This document shows, piece after piece, positions 22,790 to 35,470 of a DNA stretch of 64,000 bases (position 1 is the stretch's first letter; each line of letters begins with the position of its first letter). The translations under genes and the position numbers were made by a program. The notes below the pieces were generated by a model. That model saw nothing but the letters and a program-made list of their open reading frames with translations, made no database searches and was not told where the DNA came from. Source of the DNA: Viscum album (taxonomy: Eukaryota; Streptophyta; Magnoliopsida; Santalales; Viscaceae); contig OY728160.1 of assembly GCA_963277665.1 (NCBI GenBank), positions 45,368,605 through 45,432,604 on the forward strand. The letters run 5' to 3'.

Positions 22790-24950
22790 CACCACTCTCT
22801 TAAAGTTCTTTTACTCTTTTAAAAATAAATGAAATAACCGGGGGCATAATTATGTAAGTAGTGATATTTAATTCTTAATAAGAAAATAATAAAAGAATAA
22901 AATGAGGCAAATAAGTATATGTGACTCATGTTACATATGACTATAACATTGTATGGATGAGAATCATGAACACAAATGCCAAAACATGATATTAAATGAA
23001 AAAATAAAGGCAACATCGGAATGCAGAAACAACATAAAACATGACATAATAAACAAAAATCAAGTATGAACATGAAGAAACCAAAATTTATTGTACTTAG
23101 AATAATACTTATTGCAATTTATATGTTTTCTCATGAGATAAAAATATCTCCCAATGAATCTGAGTGCTATATAATTCTCATACTACCCGTCACATACATA
23201 TCATGTACATTTATTAGTTTTCCTTATAGATAATAAAACATAAGGATGTATTTCATAGATTTCAATCCTAACATAAGGTATATTGGTTAAAAATATGGAT
23301 TTCAACAATAAATTAATTATTTGTACATCTAGGTTAATACCCATTAATGGAAATAGGTTTTGTAATTCACTATAATAATGATTAGAATAAAAAATCATTG
23401 GATAATTTTAGAAGCATAATACAGGTAAATAATGTTTCATGGAAGTGTCTAAGTATAGTGGGAGGGGTATATCGTAACATGAAAATAAAACATATAGTAA
23501 AGGGGATGTAAAAAATGGCCATACTTGAACAATTTGAATAAAATGGCATAATATAATGAAGTCCCTTGAATAAAGAGGAGGAGAGGATTGCTTACATAGA
23601 GAGAGATATTCTAAAATCTTGGGAGTATATTTCTAAGATTTTTGTAACACCTTAATAGGGATATAAATATCGATGGTAAGAGTAAGTTAATTGTGAATTT
23701 TTTTATTTATTCTTAATGTGTGTTTGTGTGGGCTATTATAATAAAATATAGATGAATACTTTTTTTAATTTTTAAACTTTGGTTTCACGCTCTATATGAT
23801 AAATTAATCCAAACCACAATCCATCCATTGGTTTTAAGACAAGGTTTCAAAAAAAGATTTGTGGTTTTCATTAATTCATACTTCTTAGAACCAAACTCAT
23901 TATAATACTACCATGAGTGATTTTAAAGATAGTCATTTTTATCTATAATAAATTAAAAATCCTTAAAATATAATATAGGTTTAGAGGATTCATTAAGGGT
24001 TTTATATTTAATCAAATGACTTCAAAAAAACATTATTTTAAATTGTAAACATCACTAAAAAACGTTAAACATTATTTTTGTAATGGATACTCATTATAAT
24101 TTGTTATTAAATCACGGTTGTGATTTTATTATTTCATTAAACATATAGTATATTTTACTATATTTAATTTTTATCCAAAAAGTCAAATGTCACATAATAA
24201 TAAAAAAATCAATGTTTGATAATTTTGACATTATCTATAGAACAATAGGTTTTAGTTTTTCAAAATTACTCTTTCAGTATGAAAATTTACACTTTTAAAT
24301 AATGATCCCCACTTATTGAAAAATAATTTTTGTTACGATGATAATAGTTTTTGGACCTTATAGATATTTTATTATTTGTATTTAAATAAATATTATGGTA
24401 TTATATTATGAAAATAAAATTTATTTCATATGTTTTTGAATAAATAAAAATGAGTTTCATGATTGAAACTACATATTTCTCAAAAATAATACATGAGTTT
24501 CACTATATAAAAATCTAATTTTTATTCAAACATATTATTTAATTATTATATATTAATAATAAAAATATAATTACAATCATTATATTATTAAAAAAATATA
24601 AATAAATGTACTTTAATTTTATAGATACATAACCCCTTATTACACTAGTATGTTCACTATAGGAAAAGTTTTAGACGGTGTTATTTTGTTAAGAAGGTTC
24701 GATGAACATGATTTGACTGATGATCTAAATATGTTTTAACATATCCCATAAATAGTTTTTGTAATTCATTTGTTGTAGAATCTTAGATTGGTATTGATCA
24801 TGTTAATATATCAATGATGACATGTCCCTCATATTCTTTGATAAATGGACTTTATAGGGTATAATTCTATAGGTTCAGTTCATCCACTATTCAATATGTG
24901 TCAATTAGACAACTTCAAAATTATGAATATAATAATATTAAAGGATAATA
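22790..24950 (-). repeat. LTR-like copy A of the B/C gypsy family
   Basis: It shares ordered blocks with copies B and C: 23160-23215 with 29050-29100 and 36520-36575; 23575-23640 with 29500-29550 and 36950-37000; 23800-23920 with 29700-29800 and 37160-37265; 24690-24870 with 30560-30800 and 38040-38280. The edges are not clear and no polypurine tract or pol lies beside it, so it may be a solo or truncated LTR. It is very A+T-rich and non-coding. Confidence 0.5.
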
Positions 24951-25427
24951 CACAAAAACTATATTAAAAAAGATTAATATTCTTAATGGTATTCAAAATA
25001 TGGTAGATTATAACTATAAAAAATATCCAAATATGTGCATGTGTTTTTTGTAACTATATTTCATGGTAAAGAGTTCATTTATTTTAAAAGGTAATTATAT
25101 ATATATATATAATTTTATGTTGTTACACTCCATCATCATCATATAAAATAATATATCTCCTATGTAATTCTATAATAGGTTTCAATGAATATAGAGAGTA
25201 CATTCAATGATTTATGTCGTATGATTCTATTCTTTAATATAGTTAGTCTCACAAAGAGCTATGATACCCTAACTATATCTCAATATCGAAACATAAATCA
25301 AACTGATAAACTCAACCTCAAAATCGTGTAGTTGGTTCTAATGGAACTGAATGTCTGTCAATCATAATTACCATAACACGTAACAAATTAGGTTATATAA
25401 AGGAGCGTATTTCTCTAAAATAAAAAA
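24951..25427. other. A+T-rich spacer
   Basis: No gene or clear repeat partner is seen. There is an (AT)n run near 25096-25110. Confidence 0.4.
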
Positions 25428-26600
25428 ATGTACCCAAGTGGGAAACAAGGAATTGTAACCTCATATGTTGTCTTGCATGACATGTATTGGAAACACAAAA
25501 TCATACAGATGACCAAACCCTTCTGTATGAACTCTCTGACTATGATGGTGACCACCACTATATACATAACCTACTCTTTGATGAGAGGGATTATCACCAA
25601 GATATCCTCCATGTACCTCATCTTATCTATATCAATCCCATGATGGAGCACCCTACTACTGCTTCTTCGACTAAAATTTCATAAATGGAGGATAATGAAG
25701 TGGAACACCAACTTGACACTACCAGCTCTAAAAATATTGTCTCTATAATTACTAATGATCTTGACCTCCATATATAAAACATGTGTTTAATCCATTTTAA
25801 GGATCCTATGAGTCACCACCTCTGATAAATCAAGATAATAAGGGTTTCGACCTAACCTTAGCGATCCAAAATCCCTACTATATAAGAAACTGGGAACCTT
25901 GGAGAAAATAATTACATATGATAGAATTGAGACCACTCTAATCTCATGAGGATTTGGTTTAGACCATAATCCCCTCAAGAACCTTTACTCTCACCTGTAA
26001 CATGACATACGTCAACAGCATAATCAAAGTTACATGGAGATATATTTGTTGATGAAAATTCACATTGAAGATAAAATTCCATGTACTAAAAACTCTACAA
26101 TAGGTTGAAATCATAGTGGAGAAGGATCTTAAATCAAATCCCAAAATATCAAATGATAAAACTACCATGTTGAAGGGTTACAGACTCTTGGAAACTGGAA
26201 ACATTTTCAGATGATTAAATAATCACTACACGGTACTAGTCTCAAAACCTCTGCCATGATACTACTGACTACTCATAATCATCGATAGAAAATATCCACC
26301 ACAACCTCACCTATAAACAAAAAATCATTAACTTCAATGAAACCAAGTCACCCTTCTTATCATATATCAAACTAAAAGTTTTCTCCACCACAAAAAACAA
26401 GTCCCCTTTCAGTGATTCTGAAATGAATCTCTCAAATATTTAAAAAATATTTCATTGAAACTCTCAGAGTGCCCTAATCGACACATTTTTATCATAGAAC
26501 TCATCTTTGTGGTGATATTATCTTATATAATATTGACCATATTCAGCACGAACTTGATGAGGATGTTGACCTGGAGCCATACATTATAAAAATTGTTTAA
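25428..26600 (+). pseudogene. Coding-like decayed stretch, not recognised
   Basis: Two overlapping plus-strand frames of 65-71 codons at 25428-25684 are followed by protein-like runs with stops. One frame reads HYIHNLLFDERDYHQDIL and then EDNEVEHQLDTTSSKN, with balanced use of all codon positions. No domain was recognised. The lower A+T content here resembles 3848-7456, so both may be remains of the same kind of old element. Confidence 0.25.
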
Positions 26601-27248
26601 ATACACATAAACCTAGAATAATAAATATTTATAATTGATTAATTATTTAATTTACCCAATATTCAGAAATTCCATGAATATAAAACATAGACGTAATGAA
26701 GAATAATGTATGATCATTTCGTAGTCTCTACCCTATAACAAGAATAACATTGTCTAGTTGTATTGGTAAATTTAATGGAACGTGGATCAGATCAAATGGT
26801 CTCCAAAATATATGACTCTAGGAAGGTATACCTTATTTATATGACATTAAATGGTTTTATAAACCTGTTTCCCAACAAAACCATGTAGTTTTCACCTGTT
26901 CATGCATTCAAAATACATCAAATCCCACTACATGAACCTTTAATACCACCATTCCATGAACCTAACCGTGAAGTTATTCCTCCAAGTTCACCCATGAGAG
27001 ATTCAAGATAATGAAAAATAAAAAACACGTCTAATTTTCTACATGTTGATGATAATCAAGGATAGTTTAACGTAATAATATATTGGAAGAATTAACGACA
27101 AAAATAAAAGAAACTAGGTAGGTAAGATTAAATCCATCAAAAATGTCCAACTCAAAAAAAAATTAAAAGAAAAATGTAAATTCAATTAATATAATAAAAC
27201 TATAAAATTGTACAGAAATTACAAAATGATTATCCTTAAAAGTGACCA
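26601..27248. other. Unassigned A+T-rich sequence
   Basis: Nothing can be supported here. It ends where GATGTCCCAAAC at 27250 resembles the outer end of the chromovirus LTR at 55769 (TGTAATGTCCCAAC). Confidence 0.4.
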
Positions 27249-30200
27249 TGATGTCCCAAACAACTCCAGAAAAACACACAAGAAAGAAATGTCTATCTTG
27301 ATAGACAACTAGCTCTTACAAACCTAGAATCCAGTATATATATATATATATAGTGTGATCATACTATTTAATTCTAGTAGGATCCTCCTCATATCCTCTT
27401 GTGGAAAAGATAATGAAATCAAGATAAATTATAGTGACCAATAAGTGAAGGTAACTCCTAACATAAAGAGTATACAATGTTCCCAACTTCATCATGTATA
27501 TGTCTCACTATGTATCCTAGACAAGTTATTATATAATAAAATGTCAATTAAGGGTACCCCACTTCCACTTCCCCATTGAATTTACAAACTACCCCAATGT
27601 TGCACGTCCTGAGAAATATCTCTCAAAAATCAAGAAAACCTAATTAAACATTGAATAATTTTTTTAACAAGAAACTAAATCCTGACATCACAAAATTATC
27701 ACATTCCATTCATCTTGTGTATCACATCAACTCAACAGCCCATTCCAGATATCTAGATAGCAATTGATTATTTTTTAGGGGCCACCACATAGCGTATGTT
27801 GTATATTATACCTCAAAAATCAAATCTGATAAAATGTATACCTATAATAAATAGTATTATACTGTATCTAGAGAAATATGTGGTTGAATTAACCACATGA
27901 TATTATATCCCACTACACACATATCTTTTAAATTTATCCACTATATATATTTTCACAAAATACTACCAACATAAGGGACTAGGGTCTGAGGTAGTAGTTT
28001 TTCATACATTTATTTCCAACCACGATATTAGGGAAATAACCCCAGAGAGTCGACTGGGTGTTAATTACCCAACTAACATGAGGGGGTAGTTTATAAAATC
28101 ACATAATATAAAGGTTATAATATACATCCCAATAACACAATGTGAGTTAACCTAACCCTATGATCAAAAGTAGTTATTATCTCTCAGACCACCGACTACC
28201 ACAATAATAGACAATATTTCTTATAAGAACAAAATAATTCAGGGATCTATATTTAATTAATTAATTATTTTAAAAAATATTTTTTAAATTGAATTTTTAT
28301 TCATTATTGTAAATTATTCCATAAAAAATTTATTAACAAGTACATCAATTCTATGCTCTTGAGGTATAATATAACTTATTCAATAGTTCCAAAATATTAT
28401 CTTCATTTTAATACATCTCATGAACCAATCATACTTTACAAATATTTTAATAATTATTATCATTCCATAATTCTATTTAATCATAGAAACATCCTAGGAT
28501 ACCAAAATAGGATTCATTATGATAACCCTTTTTTAATACACTATATTTTATGATTTTTTTATATAACAATACACATGATACAATCCCCAAAGTTCATGAA
28601 TTATACATTTTTTGAGAATTAGACTAAAACAATAACAAATTGATTCATGGATAAAATAAAATTACTGAAAATATTCTTATGATGCTTCTATTATTCCATA
28701 TATTTTAAAATTTCAAAGGATAACTAGGGGAAATACATAATAAGTTTGTGACATGTAAATCCAATTAAGGTAACAGTTAATGAATAACCTGATAATTTTT
28801 TTAAATATTAGTCAATACGCCTTTAAATGGTACCTAAAAAAATATATAATTATAATCTTGAAAAATGTGGAATTGTAACATAAAAAATCCTAAGGGAAAT
28901 AAGGGAATGTTAAAACAACATAAAACATGGAATCGAAATTATATGTCATTCCTGACCACCAAAACATCATAAAATAATGTTCTGTGGATAACAACCCATA
29001 AACAATTAATGAAATATATTGATATTTAAATGTTACACAAAGTATTTGAGATCTATCTGAGCATACTCATCATAATCATATCATATACATGCATATGTGT
29101 GACACAAATATCATATAAAATAATAATTTTTCCCATTTATATTAACCAAATGATTGAGGATTGTGTGTTATATAAATGTAACTCACAAATAAAATACATA
29201 TAGGTATATATATGAAAATACCAATGGGAGGAAATTTGTATAGTAATTCACATCACAATATTTAGCATGAAAAATTACAGCGAATCTTCAGCATCATAAC
29301 AGTTGAAATAAAAAATTAATAAAATCATTTAATGAGAGAAACATGTGTTTATAATCATTTTAAATTTAAAAAATACATTTATTAGGGGTATTTAAAACCA
29401 TATCCCAACATTAGTAATTGAAAATGAAATTTTATAAACTAAAGAAGGTTCTGGAATAGAGAGGATAATTACATGATCCATTCCATTGATAGAATGCTTA
29501 CAAAATCAGGGGAGGATATTCTTGAGAGCATGGGTGAACATTGGGAGGGCTCTATAGAGGAGTGGAAATGGTAAATTAATATTCTATTGTTTTTAGTGAA
29601 GGGAAATGGGATCATGGTGGGTGCGTATAGGAAAAGAGAGGGAGTTCCTTACTACTTCCTAAACATAGGGTTTGAAGTCTACATAATATAGTGATAAAAA
29701 AACCCAAACCATGATATTGTTTTATCCCATGAATTATAAAAATTAGGAGGGTTTTTTTGAAAATTTATATGTCCATGAACTAAACTCATTTAAATGTTAC
29801 CCTTGGTGTTGTGTAACTGAGCTATACACTTAAAGAAATGGTTTTTAAACTATAACATATAAAATAAGTTTTGGTGGATATATAAAAGATTTAAAAAATA
29901 TTAGAAAATCATAAAAATACATTATTTTAATGTGGAAATAAATTTTGGTTGAGAAGAATATTTACAGAATTTTTTACAGTTGTTTTTGGATTTTATGATG
30001 TCATTATACATACCATATAACTATACCTTATTTTTTTCCAAAAATACTACTATCTCAAAAAATAATGAAAAATTCATCATTTCATTATTTAGAAAATATG
30101 AATAAAAAAATTATATTTATTTTTACAAATAAATATATGAAGATTAAAATTTATACTTTTAAAAAAATAATATTTATTTAAAAATACATAATTTTTTTTG

Positions 30201-31016
30201 AAAATGAAAATTTTGAATCCCTTGTTTATATTATTTTTGAATTTTTAAATTGAAATTATAACATATTATTAATAAATATTAATTAATAATACTAGATTAC
30301 TAAAATAGATAAATTTATGAAAATTTATGAATTCTTCCTTTGGAATGTCTTAATTGAAATTTATTATTACCTAAAAATACAATTCCACATTAGTCATATT
30401 GAAATGTAATTTGTATCAAATTAATTATTTCATTGTTTACAAAGTGAAATAAATAGTTAATAAATATAATAATTAATTACGATGAAAAAATAAAAAAATT
30501 CATGTTCTTAGGGTTGATATTAGTGTCCTTTTATTACACAAGAAAACACCCTAAGAGTATGGTGTGTGATAATGATATTTTTATATGTTTTTTCATCAAA
30601 TATATATTTTGTTGTGATCCAAATGAGCTTGAAATTTTCCCATAAATGGATTGTATCATGTTTTAATTGATGAATCTAGGATTTAGTTTTTAATGAAAAA
30701 TCCATGAGATGTTATCTTCCTAAAAAAATCTGATAATGGGATTTATATGGTATGATCCAACAAGTCGAGGTCATCATTTATTTCATCTTTCTCAATGAAT
30801 TTTATCATAACCCTAAATATATACTAATCCTACAATCATTGTTAAATGTCTAAATTGTCAACTGTGATGATGTTTAATGGTGTTTAAAATAATAAATTAT
30901 ATAATATTATAAAATAACTAAAGTAGTGCATGTTTTTTTAATAACATTATTACTTAATGGTGCATTGAAATATTTGATGAAAAGGAATTTAATTTGTAAA
31001 AGTCTAGGTCACTACA
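27249..31016 (-). repeat. LTR copy B, 3' LTR of the decayed gypsy element
   Basis: The part from about 28350 to 31016 is collinear with copy C (about 35900-38484), for example 28560-28640 with 36030-36110, 29510-29700 with 36950-37160, and 30730-30830 with 38205-38310. The right edge ends GGTCACTACA at 31016; on the minus strand this gives TGTAGTGACC, like the TGTAGTACCC start of the chromovirus LTR at 58222. The left edge at 27249 is tentative and based only on its TGATGTCCC start; copy C is shorter, so the true edge may lie near 28000. An (AT)n run is at 27332-27350. Confidence 0.55.
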
Positions 31017-31374
31017 ATATTCCTCATTTAAAAATTACACCCATGAAATTTTAATTTCATACACTAAATGAGGAGAGGATAATTATATTTCATTTCCACT
31101 TCAATTTCGCAAGTCACTACCTTAAACTTGTGGTTCCTCTATAACACTTTGGCCAGGTGAGTAGTCTTATTTATAAGACAATTATTTCCATTTTTCGTGG
31201 TCTTTACCAGTTAATCCTTATATAAAACATCTTTGTTAAATGGTACCATTTGTGGATTTATTAAATTTTAGTGTTTGGAGTGTATGTTTTGATGGGGGGT
31301 ATAATAAACACATCATGAACTTCAGATATGATTGGATGGAGTTCTAGTTTATAGGACACCATTCAAATTCAATC

Positions 31375-32370
31375 ATGGATCTCAAAGTGGCCAATGTCTC
31401 TTATACTAAGCATTACATTCTTCCCAAACCTCTAGAATTTACACAGTGGAAATATATAATGGAGAACTATATCACCTACCTCAAACTCAATGTCTCTTTA
31501 ATGATTTTACGCATTTATTTTTCTTCTACTTTATACGAATTTCATATGACACTGAAATCTTTGAACCATCTCTCCCAAATATTTTATAAGACAAAGTCCT
31601 ATCAACTTGTTCCATTTAACATCACCCCATCATGTCATAATTGGAAACCTCTTCAAATATAGATCCCCATAATGATATATTTTAATGATAAAATGAAAAC
31701 TATTATTATACGAGAACCCCACTAGAGGAAGGTGTTGACTGAAAAATCTTTGGAAATCTTTTGAAAATGATCGCATCATATATTATAGGGTTTGAATATC
31801 CTATTCACACTAACAAATATTATAGGGTAATAATCAATGTTGAAGCTCAGTTCTTTACTAGATTATTATTAGAGGTTTCTATAAAACCTTGATGCAATAA
31901 TTATATATTCATAAGATGAATTAGAGAGAGGTACTCTATGTAGTTTTACCACATAACTTATATTTATCATGGTGAGTTGGATTAGTAAAAAATATACCTT
32001 AATGGAAATTAAATACATTGATTTGTTAATGATACTGACTACCACCAAGATGGAGTTATTTCTTTAGGTGTCCTAGAGAGTCTAATGATGAAACACATGG
32101 TTATGTTTTAGCCATTTATCTAATAGTATTATTAATGTTTCTATCATACATTTAACCATTTTCAATATTCCTTGACATGTTGGCATAATAACTACAGAGT
32201 TACAAATTCTACAAACAATTTTATTATGTTTTCCCAGTAAATTTTTTTCTTTAAATCATTATACATTTTATTTTTTATCAAATTAGTAGAGATGGAAGAG
32301 CTATGTGCATCATCCACAAGTTCTCTCTTTTCTTCTAGATTTGATGGGACACATATCCATGTTCCAAACA
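31375..32370 (-). pseudogene. Gypsy integrase remains
   Basis: At 32370-32155 the minus strand reads LEEKRELVDDAHSSS then NKMYNDLKKKIYWENIIKLF, the gypsy integrase zinc-binding region, where WW has become YW. At about 31500-31375 it reads RDIEFEVGDIVLHYIFPL and RFGKNVMLSIRDIGHFEIHD, the C-terminal GPF/GPY-type part with GHF in place of GPF. The catalytic core between is not readable by eye. The plus-strand open frame of 95 codons here is a shadow. Confidence 0.8.
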
Positions 32371-32379
32371 TTATAACTC

Positions 32380-33160
32380 TATATTCATAAAAAAAATCCC
32401 CTGTAATATTATCTACCTTATTCTATAGAAAATTATAATATTTATAAGCCTCCTTGATTCTCTCAATAATGGATCTTTGAGTTGTTATATGAGAAAGGAA
32501 GGATGGACATCAGTTTATTATTCCCATATCCATCCATTTAATGTCCAAGATGATTATATCACATATAATTCTCCTCATGACAACATCATTTCTACTTACA
32601 GTATCTAGAACCTTTTTTGTTTACCATGATTGTAATTGATTGAACCAGCACCATTATTGATCATAATTGACAAACTATGTCAGTTTATATTAAGATCATT
32701 TTTGAGAATATATATGTCAGTATTTTATTTTCCATATATATATCACAGTTCTCCCCTAGAGACAATGCATATATATTTTTAATGAAAATAACAATGCATC
32801 TTATTCTAGGTCATGATATGTCCACTTAATCTAATGAATATTTAAATTTTAGGAGGCATATACTTTCAAATCATTATTTTCCATGTGTATATAACATAAT
32901 CCCTTTTAAGATACATCACTGTACATAAAAAAATACGTCTACACCAGTTGATTATTTGATAATAGGATTATTTATTAGCCTCTTCATTAGCACTTTAAAA
33001 CATTTTTCACATTCATCATTCAAGAAAAACTCGACTCTTTTATATGTTCACTTGGTTAGGGGGCCTAAAAATGAAAACTTTTTGAAAAATAAATTATTAC
33101 ATCCAAATAATCTAGGAAAACTCTATATTTCCATCACAATGGTTGGTATTTACCTAAAAT
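32380..33160 (-). pseudogene. Gypsy RNase H region remains
   Basis: The minus strand near 33040-32970 reads KSRVFLNDECEKCFKVLMKR, which matches the RT-RNase H joint of plant gypsy elements (WTEECE.SF..LK.RL). The rest of RNase H is too decayed to read safely. Confidence 0.6.
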
Positions 33161-33169
33161 AAAATATCT

Positions 33170-33830
33170 TATTTTTTGAAGGACCCATATAAATCCCTTT
33201 TTTAGTGATGAAATTCTATTGTAATGTTACTTTCTCTAACCAAAACTCACATTTACTATACTTTTCATACATATCATATTACCTAAACATCCTCATTGTA
33301 GTATTCACATTCACTCCATGATTGTCAATGATTTTTCAGTAGATAATAAAATTATCTACAAATACTACCATGAATTGGTGGATGTAATCTCTAAAGACTA
33401 TACTCATAATGTCAATGATGATTATGGGAGCATTGAATATTCTGAATGGAATCGCTATGAACTATAAAAATTAGTCAGGGGGATATGCTCCATCTTAACA
33501 TTAACATGATAATATCCTAACCAATGATATATCATCGAGTAATACTAGGCTCCATCTATCTAATTGATCAAATTATCACTATGTGGTAGTAGATACTTTT
33601 TCATTATCATGATCGTATTGAATTCACTGTATTCAATGAAGATGTACATTCTCCTATTATTATTCTTTTTAAAGTGTACTAGTTCACCCCACAGTGAAGC
33701 ACTCAGTAATATAAAAACATTATCTAGATTCTATGGTAGTTATTTAATAATTTATTTGAGTTCAATAGTGACCGTTATATATTAAGTCTTGTATATTGAC
33801 AAAGAACCACTTGTAAAAAGGATTGGAAAT
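33170..33830 (-). pseudogene. Gypsy reverse transcriptase remains
   Basis: The minus strand at about 33470-33337 reads FRIFNAPIIIIDIMSIVFRD then YIHQFMVVFVDNFIIY. This is the gypsy RT block ending in the active site, where the expected YxDD is FVDN, so the second catalytic Asp is lost. Stops occur on both sides. Confidence 0.8.
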
Positions 33831-34369
33831 TCAAAATATTATCTAGTAGGAAGGCTGCATAATTCTTCCAGAAACACATCTCTATATTCCCTCACCATAC
33901 GCATGTCTTCGAGGATGATATTTTTTTTATTTTCAATTATTTTATTATGATATGATTTATCATAAATAAATTACATCAATTCTTGAGATGATGGTACTAA
34001 ATAAGATTCATCTTCTTCCATGAACATGAGTACAATCATAGGGTATTATGTCATATATAGTATAATTTTATTCATTCAAAAATTTATATTAGATATATAT
34101 ATAAGGAAACACAATCCATTCCTGAAAAACATCAAATTATACTAAATGGAGTATGAAATGGATCATCGGGAACTTCATCCATCATATGTGGATGGGGTTG
34201 GAGTTATATATATTATATATAACAATTACATAATTTTTCAATTTCACTGACATCTCTACTTCAAGGATTATTTTTTTGGTTACTTTATTTTAAAAAAAAT
34301 GAACAATATCAAATAATTCCATAAAATAGAATAAAAAATAAAAATTTAAATTATTTAATGAATAACTGG

Positions 34370-35330
34370 CATACCATCACCACTTCATTATTGAAATCCA
34401 CCTCAACAGTTGTGAAAGAATTTTCTCACCATTGATGCCTTTGAGGTTATTATCATTGATCATTACTAAAACCCCTCAACATTGGGAAGTATTTCACATT
34501 GTTTCCATGTACCATGATGTTTAAACATTGTACAATATGATCAGGGTTTACTAGATCATTACCTCTTTTATCAAATTTGTTAGTTTCTCCTGATAGAAAT
34601 CTCTAAAAAGTGGAAATTCCTTCCCATAAGTATAACATTTCATAATATACTTCATCCAATTTCCATGGCTCTTATTCAATCAAATTTGATAATTGGGATG
34701 TTGTAATTTCATTCCACAGTTAGATTTATCAATAAAAATTCAGAAATTAAACTCCAAATTGTATTCATTTCAACTTTAAGGGAACATTGTAAAATTTCAT
34801 CATAAATGTAGAAGTCTGAAATTGACTAGAATTTTTATAGACTCAACATTAGTCGACCAAATATGCAGTTAAAATTAAATTCAGGGATAATGATAAATCC
34901 AAAAGAATAACATGCAGGTCTTATAGAGCATTCCATGTAATCCTTGATATATTTGTCATTATTTTTTTATAGGATAAGGAAGTCCCTCTTCATTTTGATT
35001 TGAACATTGGGATGGAAATATTTATCTAAAAACATTTTCAAGAAATCCCTTTACTCAATCACTCTGATTAGATTCTCCGGCTTCATATATTTAACTAGCA
35101 TCCACCATTTATCAACTTCTCCTCCTATAAGTTAAACAACTAGTATGACCACTTCAAACTTAGAGAATTGTTGGGTAGGGAAGATCATTAAAATGTAGCA
35201 TAACCATTATTATTCAATCAAGGGATCATATTCTCCTAAAAAATTAGAATTAATTTTTCAAATGAAGGTATCAATTTAAATAGTATATTTATTTTATGTA
35301 TATGTTCATTCTTCCTTATTATGGTTTGAG
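34370..35330 (-). pseudogene. Gypsy gag and protease region remains
   Basis: The minus strand at about 35095-34960 reads RDFLKMFLDKYFHPNVQIKM and KRDFLIL, the capsid motif of plant gypsy gag (F...YFP..v...k..eF..L). Near 34540-34500 a Cys/His-containing stretch (CLNIMVHGNNVKYF) may be a decayed zinc knuckle. The protease between here and RT could not be identified. Confidence 0.6.
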
Positions 35331-35470
35331 TTCAATACCTGAGTTCGTTATGAATGTTTCATTATATTGTTCGTGATTTCTACTCCCACCAGGTTGATCA
35401 TCTAATTTGGGATGTCATAAAATTTCCCCCAACATCGGTTGTTGGTTCTATTCTTCATAATTCATGACAT

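Larger units (their letters stand above)
31017..35470 (-). mobile_element. Decayed Ty3/gypsy internal region (gag to integrase)
   Basis: The minus strand carries, from right to left, gag, protease region, RT, RNase H, integrase, in the Ty3/gypsy order, broken by many stops and frameshifts. LTR copies B and C lie on its two sides. No chromodomain was found between integrase and LTR, although integrase ends in the GPF-type region usual for chromoviruses. This is much older than the chromovirus at 55769-64000. Confidence 0.75.

Noticed and set aside
31375..31662. 95-codon plus-strand open frame
   Set aside because: The minus strand of the same stretch encodes the gypsy integrase C-terminal part, so this frame is a shadow.
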